7,376 nucleotides of DNA, from positions 1-7,376 of the forward strand of contig JAQBNQ010000136.1 in the NCBI GenBank assembly GCA_028288545.1. The letters are read 5' to 3'. The DNA is from Bacteroidota bacterium. Lineage in GTDB: Bacteria > Bacteroidota > Bacteroidia > Chitinophagales > LD1. The notes beneath the pieces were generated by a model that saw only the letters and a list, made by a program, of their open reading frames with translations, did not search any database and was not told the DNA's origin. The position numbers and the translations under genes are program-made. Each line of letters starts with the position of its first letter. Position 1 is the first letter of the stretch. Positions 1-5,381 of the stretch are shown piece by piece.

Positions 1-263
1 CTCAGTTGCGTGGACAAGGCGTGGCGCTTTTCCGCGAGTAAGTGGCTAAGTTTATGTCTGCTGCCGCTAAAGAAATGGAACAGGCTAACCTTGATACTAC
101 CATGATCATGTTTAGTATGTGGACAGAATCCATCAAGCAGTTTGGCGAAACCTCTAAAGGCAATGTTATCTTCTTAGATGGTTCCCCCGATGGAATGCAA
201 CACACCATGAAACAAATGATGGGCATGATGCAAACACGGCCAGATGTAATAAAACAAACCTGA
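1..263 (+). pseudogene. C-terminal end of an SPFH/band-7 domain protein, interrupted by an in-frame stop
   Basis: Frame 3 reads as one continuous protein-like sequence from the window edge to a TGA at 261-263, except for a TAA at 39-41. Before the stop it reads QLRGQGVALFRE; after it come VAKFMSAAAKEMEQANLDTT, then an M-F-S-M-W-T-E-S segment, then GNVIFLDGSPDGM near the end. From memory of the family, the RGQG-x-ALFRE segment, the MWTE segment and the G-N-x-IFLDGS-x-DGM segment recall the C-terminal part of SPFH (stomatin/prohibitin/flotillin-like) membrane-associated scaffold proteins. Homology-like sequence on both sides of the TAA in the same frame suggests a nonsense mutation or a sequencing error rather than a new start; the GTG at 42 directly after the stop would give only a 73-residue tail without the SPFH domain. 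TAA is one substitution from CAA, GAA or AAA. The N-terminal part lies outside the window, so I cannot tell whether the rest is intact. Confidence 0.6.
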
Positions 264-633
264 TCTCCAGTATTACCCAGCCTCTAAAAACACGTAATCC
301 CTTTTTAAGTTAACGAATGAATCTATTTCATAAACTGGATTCCCTGACTTCTTTTGTGCCCCATATCAGTACATTCCGGCGATGACATAATGGTCATTCC
401 CGATTGTAACCATATTGGTCCCCCTACCCTCCTACTGACTATGGGACATTCAAAGCCCGTTTCACTTTCCTAAGTTATGATTTTTTTAGGCCTTGATTGA
501 AGCTGTGCGGCTAGCCACATTTGCATCACCAAACTTTTTGGTTTCAGAAAACCCTCTCTTGTCCGCCGCGGAGGATGGGCAGGGAGGGGACTGAAACCAG
601 GATGAAATCAATGTTTAACAAAAATCTGAAACC
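264..633. other. 370-bp gene-free region with possible decayed coding sequence
   Basis: No plus-strand gene is convincing here, and I found no good match to TAnnTTTG that would give the promoter of the downstream secreted-protein genes. It contains the hairpin at 540-598, annotated separately. On the minus strand two stretches read like protein. Bases 276-431 are open in one frame except for a TGA at 366-368, and include NMVTIGNDHYVIAGMY before it and GNPVYEIDSFVNLKRDYVF after it, ending in TAA at 273-275. Bases 489 to about 613 are open and end in TAA at 486-488, including GFSETKKFGDANVAS. Neither has a credible ATG start, and the first is broken. They could be remnants of lost genes, part of a dispersed repeat, or chance. 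I assign no function. Confidence 0.4.
540..598. repeat. Long imperfect inverted repeat (hairpin) upstream of the secreted-protein genes
   Basis: The outer arms GGTTTCAG (540-547) and CTGAAACC (591-598) are perfectly complementary. Inside them CCCTC (552-556) pairs with GAGGG (584-588) across a small internal loop, and TCCG/CGGA (562-565 with 569-572) can form a small GC-rich apical hairpin. No T run follows on the plus side, so this is not a standard terminator. The GC-rich core differs from the AT-rich flanks, as in dispersed palindromic (REP- or MITE-like) elements, but with one copy visible its repeat status is unproven. The CTGAAACC arm occurs again directly before both downstream start codons (626-633 and 2075-2082). 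Confidence 0.5.
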
Positions 634-641
634 ATGAAAAA
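621..641 (+). repeat. 21-bp direct repeat, copy 1, spanning the start codon of the first secreted-protein gene
   Basis: These 21 bases, running from AAAATCTGAAACC through ATG to AAAAA, are identical to 2070-2090, where they span the start of the second paralogous gene in the same register. No purine-rich Shine-Dalgarno is present, which is usual for Bacteroidota. The match supports both start choices and points to duplication of the genes with their translation initiation regions. Confidence 0.85.
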
Positions 642-2049
642 ATTATTTTTTTACTACCTGCTTTTTGTGCTGTTGCCGGGCCTTAAAGCGCAAACCAATT
701 ACAGGCTGGTAGGCTACCGAAAAGACAACTACAACACCTCTGCCCAGGCTTGGCATTTAATCGACTCCATTGTTTTTGGGTACTCCGGGATACGGAGTGG
801 TCTCGACATTAACAACCGTGCTTACGACAGCGCCGTTTATAGTGGTTCGGGTGGTAACAGCAGCCGGGTTATCCAGCAATTTGACAATAACAACCGGGTA
901 GTTGATGTGGTCAATCAAGGCTGGGATAGTATCAACTGGGTAAACAATTCGCACATAACGTACACCTACAACCCAGCCGGAAAAACAACGGCCATTATTA
1001 CGCAGATATGGAGTAACAATAGCTGGCACAACAACCGCAAACAGGAATACACCTTTAGCGGCAACGACTCCATGGCATATATTGAATCTATTACTGACAG
1101 CGGACAATGGTTTGTTGATTACCGGATGACTTTTGAGCGCAACGCTCAACATCTTATTACGCGCAATGTAGAGGAAGAGGTAGGTGCCACGCACAACCTG
1201 TTTGATACTGTAAGAGACAGCTATTTTGCTTATGACAATTTCAATAACATAGTAACTTATACCGTACTGCAACCCTACGGCGGACCTACGCTTGATTCCA
1301 GCAGCCGCACTGACTATACTTATTACAGCAATCACCTGCCTAAATCAAACCGTAGGGCTACCGGCACCGGGCTGGGTCTGGCTTTGTATGACGGTTACGA
1401 GTATAGTTATTACGGTAACAACCTTATTTACTCGCAGATTTATGGTGTTGCCGATGTAAACGGGGTATGGCAACCTTATGATGAGCAGCGCTATACTTAT
1501 AATGCGGCATTATTATTAGATACCATGGCTTTGCTTTATCCCACGCAAGGTGATACTACCTGGTATGTTCAGCAGCAACAGTTGTATGATTATACTGCCG
1601 GTGGAGATAAAATACAATTCATTTACCAGTTTGATAATGGCACAGACGGAATGCAGACCATTAGCCAGATCAATTACCAATACGATAACAATCATTTGCT
1701 GCAATACGATATAACGTTGAGTGTAAATAATGACACCGCAACCAATTCGGGGCAGGAGTTTTTCTGGTACCAGCCTTACGCAACAACTTCCAACGTTGTG
1801 GCTTTGAATGATGAAAGCCTGAGTGTTTATCCTAACCCGGCACATAACTATTTCGATGTTGAAGTGACTGCGGGTAACTACCATGCACTTACATTGAGCG
1901 ATATAAACGGACAGCAAATATTAAATGAAAAGGTGGCCGATACTACATCAAAAATCAGTATAACGTCAACCGGCTTTGCACCGGGTATTTACCTGTTGCA
2001 GTTAAACGGGCAAAACGGAAGTGTTTCTAAAAAAATTATCCTCCAGTAA
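634..2049 (+). CDS. Secreted YD-like repeat protein with T9SS type A sorting domain (paralog 1)
   Basis: This is a 471-residue protein with unknown molecular role. Residues 1-19 form a signal peptide (M-KK, then a hydrophobic core, then LKA before Q20). Residues 21-80 are a distinct N-terminal part. From about residue 83 to 350 there are ten degenerate repeats, each with an aromatic-plus-N/D turn such as FDNNNR, YNPAGK, YDNFNN or YDNNHL. Their aromatic anchors lie at 83, 112, 141, 167, 200, 231, 260, 289, 320 and 350, a period near 29-30 residues. The motif recalls YD/RHS-type beta repeats, but the usual YD period is shorter. Residues 396-471 match a T9SS C-terminal sorting domain: VYPNPA, then a beta sandwich, GIYLLQL and a final basic KKIIL. 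The protein is therefore probably exported by Sec, then passed across the outer membrane and released or anchored outside. It is rich in Y, N, Q, S and T. The next gene is its paralog, 33 bp downstream with no terminator between, so they are likely co-transcribed. The ATG is fixed by the signal peptide and the 21-bp repeat. Confidence 0.9.
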   Translation: MKKLFFYYLLFVLLPGLKAQTNYRLVGYRKDNYNTSAQAWHLIDSIVFGYSGIRSGLDINNRAYDSAVYSGSGGNSSRVIQQFDNNNRVVDVVNQGWDSINWVNNSHITYTYNPAGKTTAIITQIWSNNSWHNNRKQEYTFSGNDSMAYIESITDSGQWFVDYRMTFERNAQHLITRNVEEEVGATHNLFDTVRDSYFAYDNFNNIVTYTVLQPYGGPTLDSSSRTDYTYYSNHLPKSNRRATGTGLGLALYDGYEYSYYGNNLIYSQIYGVADVNGVWQPYDEQRYTYNAALLLDTMALLYPTQGDTTWYVQQQQLYDYTAGGDKIQFIYQFDNGTDGMQTISQINYQYDNNHLLQYDITLSVNNDTATNSGQEFFWYQPYATTSNVVALNDESLSVYPNPAHNYFDVEVTAGNYHALTLSDINGQQILNEKVADTTSKISITSTGFAPGIYLLQLNGQNGSVSKKIILQ

Positions 2050-2069
2050 ACTTTAATAACCCCTCGTAT

Positions 2070-2090
2070 AAAATCTGAAACCATGAAAAA
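2070..2090 (+). repeat. 21-bp direct repeat, copy 2, spanning the start codon of the second secreted-protein gene
   Basis: This is identical to 621-641 and places the ATG (2083-2085) in the same register. It lies in the 33-bp gap after the first paralog and runs into the second. Confidence 0.85.
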
Positions 2091-3513
2091 TTATTATCTG
2101 AAACAAACAGCGCTGCTTTTTTTGGTTGCTGTTATGATACAAAATATTTCTGCGCAACACACCCAACGTATTATCGGGCAGCGCAACAATACATACAATT
2201 CAAACATCCAGGAACTGGAGCTTTATGATTCTTTGCAATGGACATATTCTAACGGGAGAGGCAGCCTTAGCATCGATAATTCGGTTTACGACAACAAGAC
2301 CGATTTCAACTTAAGCGGTCCTAATACACTAAGTGTTGAACAATTTGATGCACATAACAGGATGGTGGTTAATCAAACTAAACAATGGGCGTTTAATAAT
2401 TGGTTTGATCAATACAGGATTACCAATACCTACGATGCCTCAGGTAACCAGACAGAACAGTTGCAGGAGCAGTATACCAACAACGTTTGGAACGATGTGG
2501 CCAGGTTTGATTTTATTTATGATGCACATGGCGATACAACCCGTTATTTACTTTATCTGCCCGATAGCACCAACTGGGTACTAAGAGCAAGAGAGGATTT
2601 TGGATACGACAATCTTTACCGTCATTCAACAGATTTTCAATTCGACTTAGATGTGCAGGGGCAGATAACAGATACCTCGTTCGGCTTTTTTTATACTTAC
2701 GATGCCTTTGGCAACCTGGCACAACTGCTTAGAGAAACGGTAGATACCACGCTGCACCTGGTACCGGATTATCAATACATATACACTTACGATAGTGCCC
2801 AGTTGCAAAGTAACACGCGCCAAACCTACACCAATGGCAGTTGGATGTTTTATAGCGAACTGGTTTACTACTATAATGGCCTGGGTCAACTTAGCGAAAT
2901 GCGAACGCTTAGTTCGGATGGCAGTGGGGGCTCGGTGCCGGCTTATAACAGTTTATATAACTACAACAGCAGTGGATTGCTGGATACCATGTGGAACCAA
3001 AATTACAACCCGATAACCGTTAACTTTGATAATAGCGGAAGACAAGTGTATCAATACAATAGTCAGAATTTGGATACTGCCGATGAATTTTCAATACCCG
3101 ATAGCGTGGGAAACTGGCACCTTCAATTTAAAAACCAATTTCAGTATGATACCGCCGGAAATATGACTTACAGGTTGTTTTCGATGGAAAATGATATTTC
3201 AGTTACTCCATACAGTGAATATTTTTATTGGTACGAAAATTACCAGCTTATATCCGGTATAAAACCAACCGAACCGCTTAGCCTGAATGTATATCCAAAC
3301 CCGGCGCATGGTTCTTTCAATCTTGATTTTAATGAAGGGGCTTTTCAATCATTAAAACTGCTAAACTATGCCGGGCAGAATATTATGGAACAGGAAATAA
3401 CACCGCTTACAACAAAAATGACAATTTCTTCATCGCACCTTAACGCGGGGGTATATCTTTTGCAAATGAATGGCAAAGACGAAAGTGTTACGCGTAAAAT
3501 AATCATTGACTAG
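2083..3513 (+). CDS. Secreted YD-like repeat protein with T9SS type A sorting domain (paralog 2)
   Basis: This 476-residue protein is a diverged paralog of the preceding gene; its function is not known to me. A signal peptide covers residues 1-24, with cleavage expected after ISA and before Q25. Ten repeats follow, with clearer YD-type turns than paralog 1: FDAHNR, YDASGN, YDAHGD, YDNLYR, YDAFGN, YDSAQL, YNGLGQ, YNSSGL, YNSQNL and YDTAGN. Their anchors lie at residues 88, 117, 146, 175, 206, 236, 264, 294, 325 and 355, so the spacing is 28-31 residues throughout. Within units there is often a W plus N motif (NNW, NNVW, TNW, GSW, GNW). Residues 399-476 form the T9SS type A sorting domain (NVYPNPA, GVYLLQM, TRKIII). 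The repeat array is nearly collinear with paralog 1, so the duplication probably came after the array was built. The likely location is the cell surface or medium, and binding or adhesion is possible, but nothing catalytic is visible. Transcription probably ends at the hairpin at 3561-3591. Confidence 0.9.
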   Translation: MKNYYLKQTALLFLVAVMIQNISAQHTQRIIGQRNNTYNSNIQELELYDSLQWTYSNGRGSLSIDNSVYDNKTDFNLSGPNTLSVEQFDAHNRMVVNQTKQWAFNNWFDQYRITNTYDASGNQTEQLQEQYTNNVWNDVARFDFIYDAHGDTTRYLLYLPDSTNWVLRAREDFGYDNLYRHSTDFQFDLDVQGQITDTSFGFFYTYDAFGNLAQLLRETVDTTLHLVPDYQYIYTYDSAQLQSNTRQTYTNGSWMFYSELVYYYNGLGQLSEMRTLSSDGSGGSVPAYNSLYNYNSSGLLDTMWNQNYNPITVNFDNSGRQVYQYNSQNLDTADEFSIPDSVGNWHLQFKNQFQYDTAGNMTYRLFSMENDISVTPYSEYFYWYENYQLISGIKPTEPLSLNVYPNPAHGSFNLDFNEGAFQSLKLLNYAGQNIMEQEITPLTTKMTISSSHLNAGVYLLQMNGKDESVTRKIIID

Positions 3514-3560
3514 GATAACGGCAGGTGCCGGGTATTGTGCCGGGCATCTCTAATATCGGT

Positions 3561-3591
3561 AAGGGCGGGGTTTATCCCTTGCCCTTTTTTT
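3561..3591 (+). terminator. Rho-independent terminator of the secreted-protein unit, overlapping the marR 3' end
   Basis: AAGGGC (3561-3566) pairs with GCCCTT (3581-3586), and the stem extends inward through two G-T pairs and two G-C pairs to a loop around TTTATC. A run of seven T follows (3585-3591). The T run is on the plus strand, so it terminates transcription from the secreted-protein genes. The stem overlaps the stop codon and last codons (KKGKG) of the convergent MarR gene. Just upstream, TGCCGGG occurs twice (around 3527-3543), which may add weak structure. Confidence 0.8.
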
Positions 3592-4090
3592 GCGTTTTGT
3601 TTTCAAACTCCTGCTTTTCACATTCCAGGATACCTTCGGTTAGTTCGCTTAGGATATCAATAAGCACCGTCGTTTTTTCCCTTCCTATCATGCCTGAAAA
3701 ATGCTCCTCCAACGATTTGCAGGAATCGCGCATATAGCCTAAAAAATCAACGCCGTCCTTCGATACGGAGATGATATTAGCGCGGGAATCATTAGGGTCG
3801 GGATATACTTCAATAAAGCCTCTGCCCACCAGGTCGTTTACCATTTTGCTCATGGCCTGTTTGCTTACCCGGGCTCTTTTGGCCAGTTCGTTATTATTAA
3901 CGGCCTCCATACCTACAATGCTGATAAGCCTTAAGTGATCGGGGCGTATTTCTCCCCAGCCGTCCTTCAGCCACTTCTTATTTGCCCACTCATTAAAATA
4001 GCGGTACATAATATATATGTGCTTGGCCAAATTCCGTTTCCGGGTGGTCATTAAGGCCTCCAGCTTCGCTTTTGAACGCTTGTCCAACAT
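3572..4090 (-). CDS. MarR-family winged-helix transcriptional regulator
   Basis: This 172-residue protein is a likely repressor of the divergent efflux operon and of itself. The N-terminal helices (about 15-50) would form the dimer interface. The winged helix-turn-helix spans about 52-112: NNNELAKRARVSKQAMSKMV (66-84 region) contains the recognition helix, followed by LVGRGFIEV. The wing has the family signature D-P-N-D-S-R (D101, R103) followed by a beta hairpin and SVSKDG. C-terminal helices (115-160) complete the dimerisation region, and the tail is lysine-rich (KTQKKGKG). The length is at the upper end for MarR proteins because of extended ends. In this family, phenolic or other small lipophilic ligands usually release DNA; the ligand here cannot be read from sequence. 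The start at 4090 fits a minus-strand promoter whose -7 box lies 35 bp upstream. The gene faces the secreted-protein genes, sharing its 3' end with their terminator. Confidence 0.92.
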   Translation of the reverse strand: MLDKRSKAKLEALMTTRKRNLAKHIYIMYRYFNEWANKKWLKDGWGEIRPDHLRLISIVGMEAVNNNELAKRARVSKQAMSKMVNDLVGRGFIEVYPDPNDSRANIISVSKDGVDFLGYMRDSCKSLEEHFSGMIGREKTTVLIDILSELTEGILECEKQEFENKTQKKGKG

Positions 4091-4125
4091 TTCGGTTTAA
4101 ATTTTGTTTTTGTCGTTTCGTGGTA

Positions 4126-4157
4126 CAAAAATAACCTTTTAAATTTTTTTCGTCAAC
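4126..4157 (-). promoter_or_regulatory. Predicted marR promoter (Bacteroidota type)
   Basis: On the minus strand, TATTTTTG (4133 down to 4126) matches the Bacteroidota -7 consensus TAnnTTTG exactly. GTTG (4157 down to 4154) lies 20 bp upstream as the -33 element. The predicted start of transcription near 4119 gives a leader of about 28 nt before the ATG at 4090. The -33 element coincides with one of the GTCAA half-sites, consistent with autorepression. Confidence 0.65.
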
Positions 4158-4180
4158 TTATTTGACTATTTAGTCAACTT
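4152..4180. promoter_or_regulatory. Predicted MarR operator: palindrome plus extra half-site
   Basis: TTGACTA-TT-TAGTCAA (4162-4177) has perfect 7-bp arms around a 2-bp centre, the size expected for a MarR dimer site. A further GTCAA at 4152-4156 pairs with TTGAC at 4162-4166 as a second, shorter inverted repeat. GTCAACTT is a direct repeat at 4152-4159 and 4173-4180, offset by 21 bp or two helical turns. The cluster overlaps the -33 elements of both divergent promoters, so one bound dimer, or two side by side, could block both. Confidence 0.75.
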
Positions 4181-4192
4181 GGTTTACGTTTG
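4161..4192 (+). promoter_or_regulatory. Predicted promoter of the efflux operon (Bacteroidota type)
   Basis: TTTG (4161-4164) is the -33 element, followed by a 20-bp spacer and TACGTTTG (4185-4192), an exact TAnnTTTG -7 box. Transcription would start near 4199, about 15 nt before the ATG at 4214. The operator palindrome occupies the spacer and the end of the -33 element. This excludes the upstream TTG at 4190 as a translation start, since it lies inside the -7 box. Confidence 0.75.
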
Positions 4193-4213
4193 TGTCGTCA
4201 AAAACAAAGAAAC

Positions 4214-5269
4214 ATGGCAGAAGAAGCTACAACTGAAGTAAAAAAAACAACTCCCCGTACCATTATTATAAGAGTAATAATAGGTATCGTATTAATAACG
4301 GCCGGGTATTTCGGGTTTAAGAAGATCATGTATGAACTTCACCACGAGACTACCGACAACGCGCAGATAGAAGCCAAACTGGTGCCAATACTGCCCCGCG
4401 TAGCAGGTTATATTAAAACCCTGAATGTGGAGGACTACGCCATTGTAAAGAAAGATTCTTTACTGGCCGAGATTGATGATACCGAACTGCAATTACAGTT
4501 GCGTGAAATGGAAGCCGATGTTGCCCAGGCACAAACCGATATTGAAAATGCAAAGGCTTCTATTGTAAATGCCGAGGCGTCGCTCAACTCTTCAAAATCG
4601 AACCTGGATGTGGCTCAAACCAAAAAGGACAAGGCCCTAACCGACTTTAACCGCGACCAGAATTTATATAACGACGGCGCTATTACCAAAAAACAACTGG
4701 ATGACAGCCGCAGCAACCTGGATGTGGTGAACAAGCAATTTGAAACCACTAAGAATGATGTGAATGTTTCACAAACACGTATGGGGGTAATTCATGCGCA
4801 GTTAAATAAAGCGGATGCCATTATTAATTTGAAGCGGGTGAACATGGAGCAACAGAAGCTGAAAATAAGCTACACCAAAATATATGCTACTACCGATGGA
4901 CGTGTTGGTAAGCGCAATGTTGACCTGGGACAATTTGTACAGGCGGGTTCGCCCTTGTTTACGATTGTAAATGATGAAGACTATTGGGTAGTAGCCAACT
5001 TTAAGGAAACGCAGATACACCATATGAAGTTGAACGATGCAGTGGAAATTAAAATTGACGCTTATCCTGACTTGACCCTGAAAGGAAAGATAATTGCGTT
5101 TAGCGATGCAACCGGTGCCAAGTTTTCGTTACTGCCGCCGGATAACGCCAGTGGTAACTTTGTAAAGGTAACGCAACGGATACCGGTGAGAATTGAAATT
5201 GAAAATGCCGCGCAGTATAAAGACAAGTTACACGCAGGTATGAGTTTGGATGTGTCTGTTGCTTATTAA
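4214..5269 (+). CDS. emrA: EmrA-like membrane fusion protein (HlyD family) of a drug efflux pump
   Basis: This 351-residue periplasmic adaptor links an inner-membrane MFS pump to an outer-membrane TolC-type channel. A short cytoplasmic N-terminus (1-15) is followed by one membrane anchor (about 16-35). Then comes the family hallmark TTDNAQIEAKLVPILPRVAG (46-65 region), which starts the biotinyl-lipoyl-like half-motif. Residues about 85-210 form a long alpha-helical coiled-coil hairpin with many A, Q, N and K residues. The second lipoyl half and beta-barrel follow, with YATTDGRVGKRNVDLGQFVQ. Near the C-terminus is the EmrA signature F-S-L-L-P-P-D-N-A-S-G-N-F-V-K-V-x-Q-R-I-P-V. The length fits the EmrA subfamily. 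The ATG at 4214 is preferred over an in-frame TTG at 4190 because the latter lies in the promoter -7 box. It is the first gene of the likely operon with emrB and the tolC-like gene; the gap to emrB is 112 bp. Confidence 0.93.
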   Translation: MAEEATTEVKKTTPRTIIIRVIIGIVLITAGYFGFKKIMYELHHETTDNAQIEAKLVPILPRVAGYIKTLNVEDYAIVKKDSLLAEIDDTELQLQLREMEADVAQAQTDIENAKASIVNAEASLNSSKSNLDVAQTKKDKALTDFNRDQNLYNDGAITKKQLDDSRSNLDVVNKQFETTKNDVNVSQTRMGVIHAQLNKADAIINLKRVNMEQQKLKISYTKIYATTDGRVGKRNVDLGQFVQAGSPLFTIVNDEDYWVVANFKETQIHHMKLNDAVEIKIDAYPDLTLKGKIIAFSDATGAKFSLLPPDNASGNFVKVTQRIPVRIEIENAAQYKDKLHAGMSLDVSVAY

Positions 5270-5346
5270 TAGTTGCCAGTTGTTTGTTGTGTGTTGTTAG
5301 GGGGCGCAGTGCGATGAGATAAAATTGAAGTAATAGTTTGTATTGT

Positions 5347-5381
5347 CTAAATACTAAATACTCACTACTAAGTACTAATCA
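5347..5381 (+). repeat. Five tandem heptamers (consensus CTAANTA) ending at the emrB start codon
   Basis: The stretch divides exactly into five 7-bp units starting at 5347, 5354, 5361, 5368 and 5375. Units 1 and 2 are CTAAATA. Unit 3 differs at its positions 3 and 5 (C in both), unit 4 at position 5 (G), and unit 5 at positions 5 and 6 (T, C). The last unit ends at the base before the GTG start. It contains an in-frame TAA (5376-5378), so it is not coding for the next gene. It lies in the 112-bp gap between emrA and emrB, and no promoter was seen in that gap. Confidence 0.8.

Noticed and set aside
42..263. Independent 73-residue gene starting at GTG 42
   Set aside because: Protein-like sequence continues upstream of the TAA in the same frame, so this is the tail of a longer SPFH-type protein rather than a separate gene.
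285..307. Weak hairpin TAAAAA/TTTTTA after the SPFH-type gene as a terminator
   Set aside because: The stem is only six A-T pairs without GC content or a proper T run; too weak to call.
757..1335. 192-codon minus-strand open frame inside the first secreted-protein gene
   Set aside because: It lies wholly inside a gene with signal peptide, repeats and sorting domain, and its translation shows no domain or start context. It is a shadow frame, as is the one at 1516-1917.
3525..3737. Plus-strand 70-codon frame downstream of the second secreted-protein gene
   Set aside because: It begins just before the terminator and runs antisense through the MarR coding region, so it is a shadow frame.
4190..4213. 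Eight-codon N-terminal extension of the emrA-like gene from a TTG
   Set aside because: The TTG lies inside the predicted -7 promoter box, and the extension adds no family-like sequence; ATG at 4214 is the better start.
5270..5346. Internal promoter for the emrB-like gene
   Set aside because: Close matches such as TAGTTTG lack the correct TAnnTTTG spacing, and no -33 partner was seen; co-transcription from the emrA promoter is simpler.
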